The notes beneath the pieces are model-generated. The model saw nothing but the letters and a program-made list of their open reading frames with translations, did no database searches and had not been told where the DNA came from. This document shows, one piece after another, positions 4,662 through 7,361 of a stretch of DNA of 7,361 nt (its first letter is position 1; each line of letters begins with the position of its first letter). The position numbers and the translations under genes are program-made. Source of the stretch: Planctomycetales bacterium (lineage in GTDB: Bacteria; Planctomycetota; Phycisphaerae; SM23-33); the NCBI GenBank assembly GCA_030631085.1, contig DAOVLV010000083.1:1-7361 (forward strand), read 5' to 3'.

Positions 4662-5527
4662 AACGGATTACCATTACGAGTATCAGTCTTTGTTTGGTGG
4701 TGTTTTTCTGCGTAGAGGCCTCATGGGCCAATCTGACAATCCGAGAGTTTGATGCAAAACGGCACGACCGGTTCTACGTCGATGTCGGCGGCGGCGCCAA
4801 GGCGTTTATCGCTGAAGGGTACAACTTCTCCGGTACGGGCAAGGCCAGCGACAATAAATGGGTTACCATGATCTCCCCGACGTATTTCGTTTCCGCATCG
4901 CACTGGCACCCCGACCCCAGTACAGGGGAGACGATTACATTCTACGAGAACAACGATCCCAGCGGCGCCACCCACACCCACACCATAGCTAATTGGGGGT
5001 ACGATGTGCTGCCGGACGGGTCGGGCGGATCCCCAAACTACGACCTGTGGATCGGAAAACTGACGGAACCCGTCGATACGGACAAAATTGCCTGTTACTC
5101 CGTGCTCGAACTACCTTCAACCAGCGACTACATAGGTCGCGACCTCTTTGTGTACGGCAAGCCGGATCGCGTCGGGCACAACACGATTGACTTCATAGAT
5201 ACGTCCGGCGGCGATGACGACAAGCACATGTGGTTCTATTACGACACCCCGGGCGATCCCGATGAAGCAATGACAGAGACCGGGGATTCGGGTGGGGCGA
5301 GTTTTACGGTTTGTGACGGGGCCTTGACGCTGATTGGAATCCACCATTATGGTGAGACCGACGGAGGAGATTCCTTCATTCCGCTCTATATCGACGCATT
5401 GAACGGGTGGATGGAAGCCGACGGGAGCGACGAGCGCGTTACCGTCGTACCCGAACCGGCAACGATGATACTGCTGTCGATAGGGGCAATGGGAATGATT
5501 ATTCGCCGACGACACGCTAAAATATAA
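4658..5527 (+). CDS. Secreted trypsin-like serine protease with PEP-CTERM sorting signal
   Basis: This 289-residue exported protein has a signal peptide at 1-24 (Lys/Arg start, hydrophobic SISLCLVVFFCV, probable cleavage after ASWA). The body resembles a chymotrypsin-fold (S1) protease: His82 in FVSASHWH at the position of the usual TAAH, Asp129 in NYDLWIGKL matching the DIALLKL segment, and Ser211 in TETGDSGGASF, a clear GDSGG nucleophile motif. Residues 264-289 form a PEP-CTERM tail: VPEPAT, a hydrophobic helix, then RRRHAKI. PEP-CTERM tails direct proteins to the exosortase/EpsH system, which removes the tail and links proteins to the cell surface or matrix. The spacing of the triad fits S1 enzymes, though several family residues differ (Ser81 for Ala before His). 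Start is GTG with GGAGG at 4646-4650; it is coupled to a 43-codon upstream ORF. The substrate is unknown. Confidence 0.82.
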   Translation: MKRITITSISLCLVVFFCVEASWANLTIREFDAKRHDRFYVDVGGGAKAFIAEGYNFSGTGKASDNKWVTMISPTYFVSASHWHPDPSTGETITFYENNDPSGATHTHTIANWGYDVLPDGSGGSPNYDLWIGKLTEPVDTDKIACYSVLELPSTSDYIGRDLFVYGKPDRVGHNTIDFIDTSGGDDDKHMWFYYDTPGDPDEAMTETGDSGGASFTVCDGALTLIGIHHYGETDGGDSFIPLYIDALNGWMEADGSDERVTVVPEPATMILLSIGAMGMIIRRRHAKI

Positions 5528-5551
5528 AAAAACCAAATCACAAGAAGTTGA

Positions 5552-5597
5552 TTAATTGCGAAGCGGCAAGCCAGACGGCTTGCCGCTTCGCAATTAA
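5552..5597. terminator. Perfect 21-bp hairpin between convergent genes, probable bidirectional terminator
   Basis: Arms 5552-5572 and 5577-5597 are exact reverse complements around a four-base AGAC loop. It lies between the protease stop (5525-5527) and the anti-sigma stop (5608-5610), so both transcripts end here. The stem base is AT-rich (TTAATT), which gives a weak U-tract-like edge in either direction but no long run of T. A bidirectional terminator or a 3'-end stabiliser is the likely role. Confidence 0.7.
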
Positions 5598-5607
5598 ATG
5601 ATGGGGT

Positions 5608-6651
5608 TCACTTCGCCCCGACGACGTTGAGTATCACTACTAATTGTCGGACATTGGCGGTCGCAAGTGCTGTGGTGGGCTGCCGGGAAACAACCTTCTG
5701 ATCCGAAATCCCACTGGTTTTACGCTGCTCCATAGCAATCGAAGCCGGTATGGTCGTCGGGCCAGTGGATGGTTTTGCCACATGCGCAAGCGTGGGATCA
5801 GTCTCTCTGGGCCTTGCTGTGGCTTCATTCCTGGTGCGTCTTGCAGCAGCATGTCGAATTTTCGCGTATTCCGCAGACCTTGCTGCTCCGGTCGCCGATT
5901 CGTCGCGTAAATCCGCCTTGGCCAAGGCTATAGTATCGTCCCCGTTGCGGACACGGCGTCCGGCAGGGCACTGTGCGACGTTCTGCCTGGCGCGGATTTC
6001 ATTCAATTCCGATACGATCTGCCGCATCTGATTATCGGTTATCGCCAGTTCATAGCGTATCTGATTCGGTGCGACCTGTCTCTGATGATAGAAATTCGCT
6101 CTGCTTCTGTGCTTATTGGATGCGTCTTTTGCTACCCAGGCCGCCTCCTTCGCCACCACCGGTTCGATGCTGTTTCTACCGAAAACACCTTCGACTTCAT
6201 GCTGGGTCAGTACCAGGTTATCAGTATTTATAAGTACGTTTGTTACTTCCTCCGGTGCGGTACCGCCAATACCGGTAAGTCCACTTCGGGCGAGGGTCGG
6301 TGTTTGTGGCGTTTGCGTCCCGCTCCGTTCGCCGGGCCTGTTCAGCCAGGACGTTACGGTTACGCCGACGCCGACGGCCAATAGTATGATGGCCGCTCTC
6401 GCCAGGCGTCCCGCCCACCATCCGGTGCGCCTGCGCTGCGCCTGTGCCAGGACGGTATCGAGCAATCCGTCCGGAGCCTGCTCGCGGGGAAGACCCTGCA
6501 AAAGTTGCCGCACTTCACGCAGGGACTCCAACTCGTCCGATAAAGCAGGATCATCAACCAGCATCTCATCCACACGACGAGATTCTTCATCCGACAGTTC
6601 GCCGTCCAGGTATGCTGAAAGTTGTTCCGAAATTTTTTCGATGTTACTCAT
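5608..6651 (-). CDS. Single-pass membrane anti-sigma factor, partner of the ECF sigma factor
   Basis: This 347-residue protein has an N-terminal anti-sigma-like helical domain (residues 1-55), a transmembrane helix at about 84-103 (ARAAIILLAVGVGVTVTSWL), and a long periplasmic part. Residues 9-35 (EQLSAYLDGELSDEESRRVD and onward) match the start of ZAS-type anti-sigma domains (the AYLDGEL and 'hxxxLxxDP' pattern), but the His-x3-Cys-x2-Cys zinc ligands are absent, so it is a zinc-free variant. The periplasmic region has a helical segment at 195-225 (QIRYELAITDNQMRQIVSEL) and an Arg/Ala-rich, low-complexity stretch at 230-330. It presumably holds the sigma factor at the membrane until a signal causes release. 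ATG 6651 overlaps the sigma stop as ATGA, so the pair is translationally coupled; the longer ORF from 6690 is rejected. The trigger is unknown. Confidence 0.8.
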   Translation of the reverse strand: MSNIEKISEQLSAYLDGELSDEESRRVDEMLVDDPALSDELESLREVRQLLQGLPREQAPDGLLDTVLAQAQRRRTGWWAGRLARAAIILLAVGVGVTVTSWLNRPGERSGTQTPQTPTLARSGLTGIGGTAPEEVTNVLINTDNLVLTQHEVEGVFGRNSIEPVVAKEAAWVAKDASNKHRSRANFYHQRQVAPNQIRYELAITDNQMRQIVSELNEIRARQNVAQCPAGRRVRNGDDTIALAKADLRDESATGAARSAEYAKIRHAAARRTRNEATARPRETDPTLAHVAKPSTGPTTIPASIAMEQRKTSGISDQKVVSRQPTTALATANVRQLVVILNVVGAK

Positions 6652-7274
6652 ATTCCCACCACATCCGTCAATTTGTCCTTTAGAATACATCGGGCACGAT
6701 AGAGGCGGCTCTTAACAGTTCCCGCCGGTAAATTCAGAACCTGGGATATCTGTTCGTAGTTCATTTCCTCTATGTCCCGCAAAACAACCACAATACGAAA
6801 TTCCTCATCCAGTTCCGCCAGGGCCGAGAGGACACATTCGTTCGTGTCGGCCTGCTCGGCTGCGTCGCGCGGATCGACTTCCCGACAATCGGCCAGTACG
6901 TCCTGAGGCCAGAGCAACTGCTCACCGTCAGAATCGGTCGCGTCGAGCGAATGGAATTTTATTCGTCCGCTGCGCCGGCGCCGACTGATGGCCAGGTTCA
7001 TCCCTATCCGAAACAGCCAGGTATAAAACCCGCTTTCGGCGCGGAAAGCCGTCATTCCTTCTATTGCTTTGACGAACGTCTCCTGAGAAAGTTCCTCGGC
7101 ATCGTCTTTATTTCCACAAAATCTCAGAAGCGAATTGTAGAGACGGTCCTGATACTTTTTCACCAGCAGGCCGAAGGAGGCGAGGTCGCCTTTGCGGTAC
7201 TGTTCCAGCAGGGCTGCATCTTCAAATACGCCTGCTTCGGTGCCCGCTACGACTTTAGACGATCTTTCAATCAC
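6648..7274 (-). CDS. ECF-family RNA polymerase sigma factor
   Basis: This 208-residue group 4 sigma factor has region 2 at about 24-100 (YRKGDLASFGLLVKKYQDRL, then DDAEELSQETFVKA at 57-70, and FYTWLFRIGMNLA at 83-95), with the basic RRRR at 98-101 beyond it. A linker of about 45 residues is Asp/Glu-rich. Region 4 is at about 147-201: VLSALAELDEEFRIVVVLRD, then YEQISQVLNLPAGTVKSRLYRAR, a helix-turn-helix that reads the -35 element. It directs polymerase to its own regulon and is normally held inactive by the protein encoded just downstream. Start is GTG at 7274 with a modest GGGAA site (7279-7283); no alternative Met occurs before residue 74, so the start is reasonable. Eighteen N-terminal residues before region 2 are slightly longer than usual. 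The ECF subgroup cannot be assigned by eye. Confidence 0.93.
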   Translation of the reverse strand: MIERSSKVVAGTEAGVFEDAALLEQYRKGDLASFGLLVKKYQDRLYNSLLRFCGNKDDAEELSQETFVKAIEGMTAFRAESGFYTWLFRIGMNLAISRRRRSGRIKFHSLDATDSDGEQLLWPQDVLADCREVDPRDAAEQADTNECVLSALAELDEEFRIVVVLRDIEEMNYEQISQVLNLPAGTVKSRLYRARCILKDKLTDVVGI

Positions 7275-7342
7275 AATGTTCCCGAAAAAAGCGACGAATT
7301 ATCGAAACTTATGTTAACACATTTACACCGGGAAACAATACA

Positions 7343-7361
7343 TGCCTCGCTAAAGCGAGCA
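7343..7361. other. Small hairpin at the right edge of the window
   Basis: CTCGCT (7346-7351) pairs with AGCGAG (7354-7359), extended by TG at 7343-7344 and CA at 7360-7361 with one bulged base (7345). It lies 69 bases upstream of the sigma factor start. It may be the terminator of a neighbour outside the window, or an operator; the window edge prevents a decision. In between (7275-7342) I find no convincing promoter. Confidence 0.35.

Noticed and set aside
5117..5536. Minus-strand 139-codon ORF antisense to the PEP-CTERM protease
   Set aside because: Shadow frame over a gene with clear signal peptide, catalytic motifs and sorting tail.
6116..6715. Plus-strand ORF (199 codons) antisense to the anti-sigma gene
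   Set aside because: Ser/Arg/Pro-rich shadow of a gene whose start and coupling to the sigma gene are clear.
7291..7340. Weak minus-strand TTGTTT / TAACAT pair and a GATAAT box upstream of the sigma gene
   Set aside because: Boxes match consensus poorly (three to four of six) or lack a partner; not strong enough to call a promoter.

Overview
The window reads as a piece of a Gram-negative bacterial chromosome, most likely a planctomycete (Phycisphaerae-like). That placement is inference. It rests on a PEP-CTERM sorting signal, an ECF sigma factor paired with a membrane anti-sigma protein that lacks zinc ligands, moderately GC-rich coding sequence, and many dispersed-looking palindromic repeats between genes and in one case inside a gene. 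There is no rRNA, tRNA, CRISPR array or transposase.

Layout. Bases 1-2768 hold a tailed-phage head module on the minus strand, in the order portal (1167-2768), coiled-coil scaffold (537-1145), major capsid protein (1-491, cut by the window edge). Each gene has a good Shine-Dalgarno site. A 9-bp hairpin sits between scaffold and capsid. No terminase lies upstream of the portal. Instead there is a 417-base gene-free stretch (2769-3185) packed with four inverted repeats, two of which share a 22-bp core, and then a membrane-anchored S49 (SppA-type) peptidase, also on the minus strand, with its own sigma-70-like promoter. The portal gene itself carries an imperfect palindrome of about 48 bases inside a low-complexity, Pro/Ser/Gly-rich segment that looks like an in-frame insertion.

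The region 4287-4529 is a divergent promoter region. One promoter reads left into the S49 gene. A near-consensus one (TTGGCA, 17 bp, TATAAT) reads right into a two-gene unit: a 43-codon leader ORF whose stop overlaps (GTGA) the GTG start of a secreted trypsin-like serine protease with a C-terminal PEP-CTERM anchor. A perfect 21-bp hairpin (5552-5597) separates this unit from the convergent operon on the right.

Bases 5608-7274 on the minus strand are a two-gene regulatory operon: an ECF sigma factor followed by its presumed single-pass anti-sigma factor, joined by an ATGA overlap.

The most interesting points are the palindromic element within the portal gene, the dense inverted-repeat cluster at the apparent edge of the phage module, the missing terminase (remnant or domesticated head genes versus a rearranged prophage), and the coupled leader peptide, which has a prepilin-like G-x-x-L-L-E motif, ahead of the PEP-CTERM protease.
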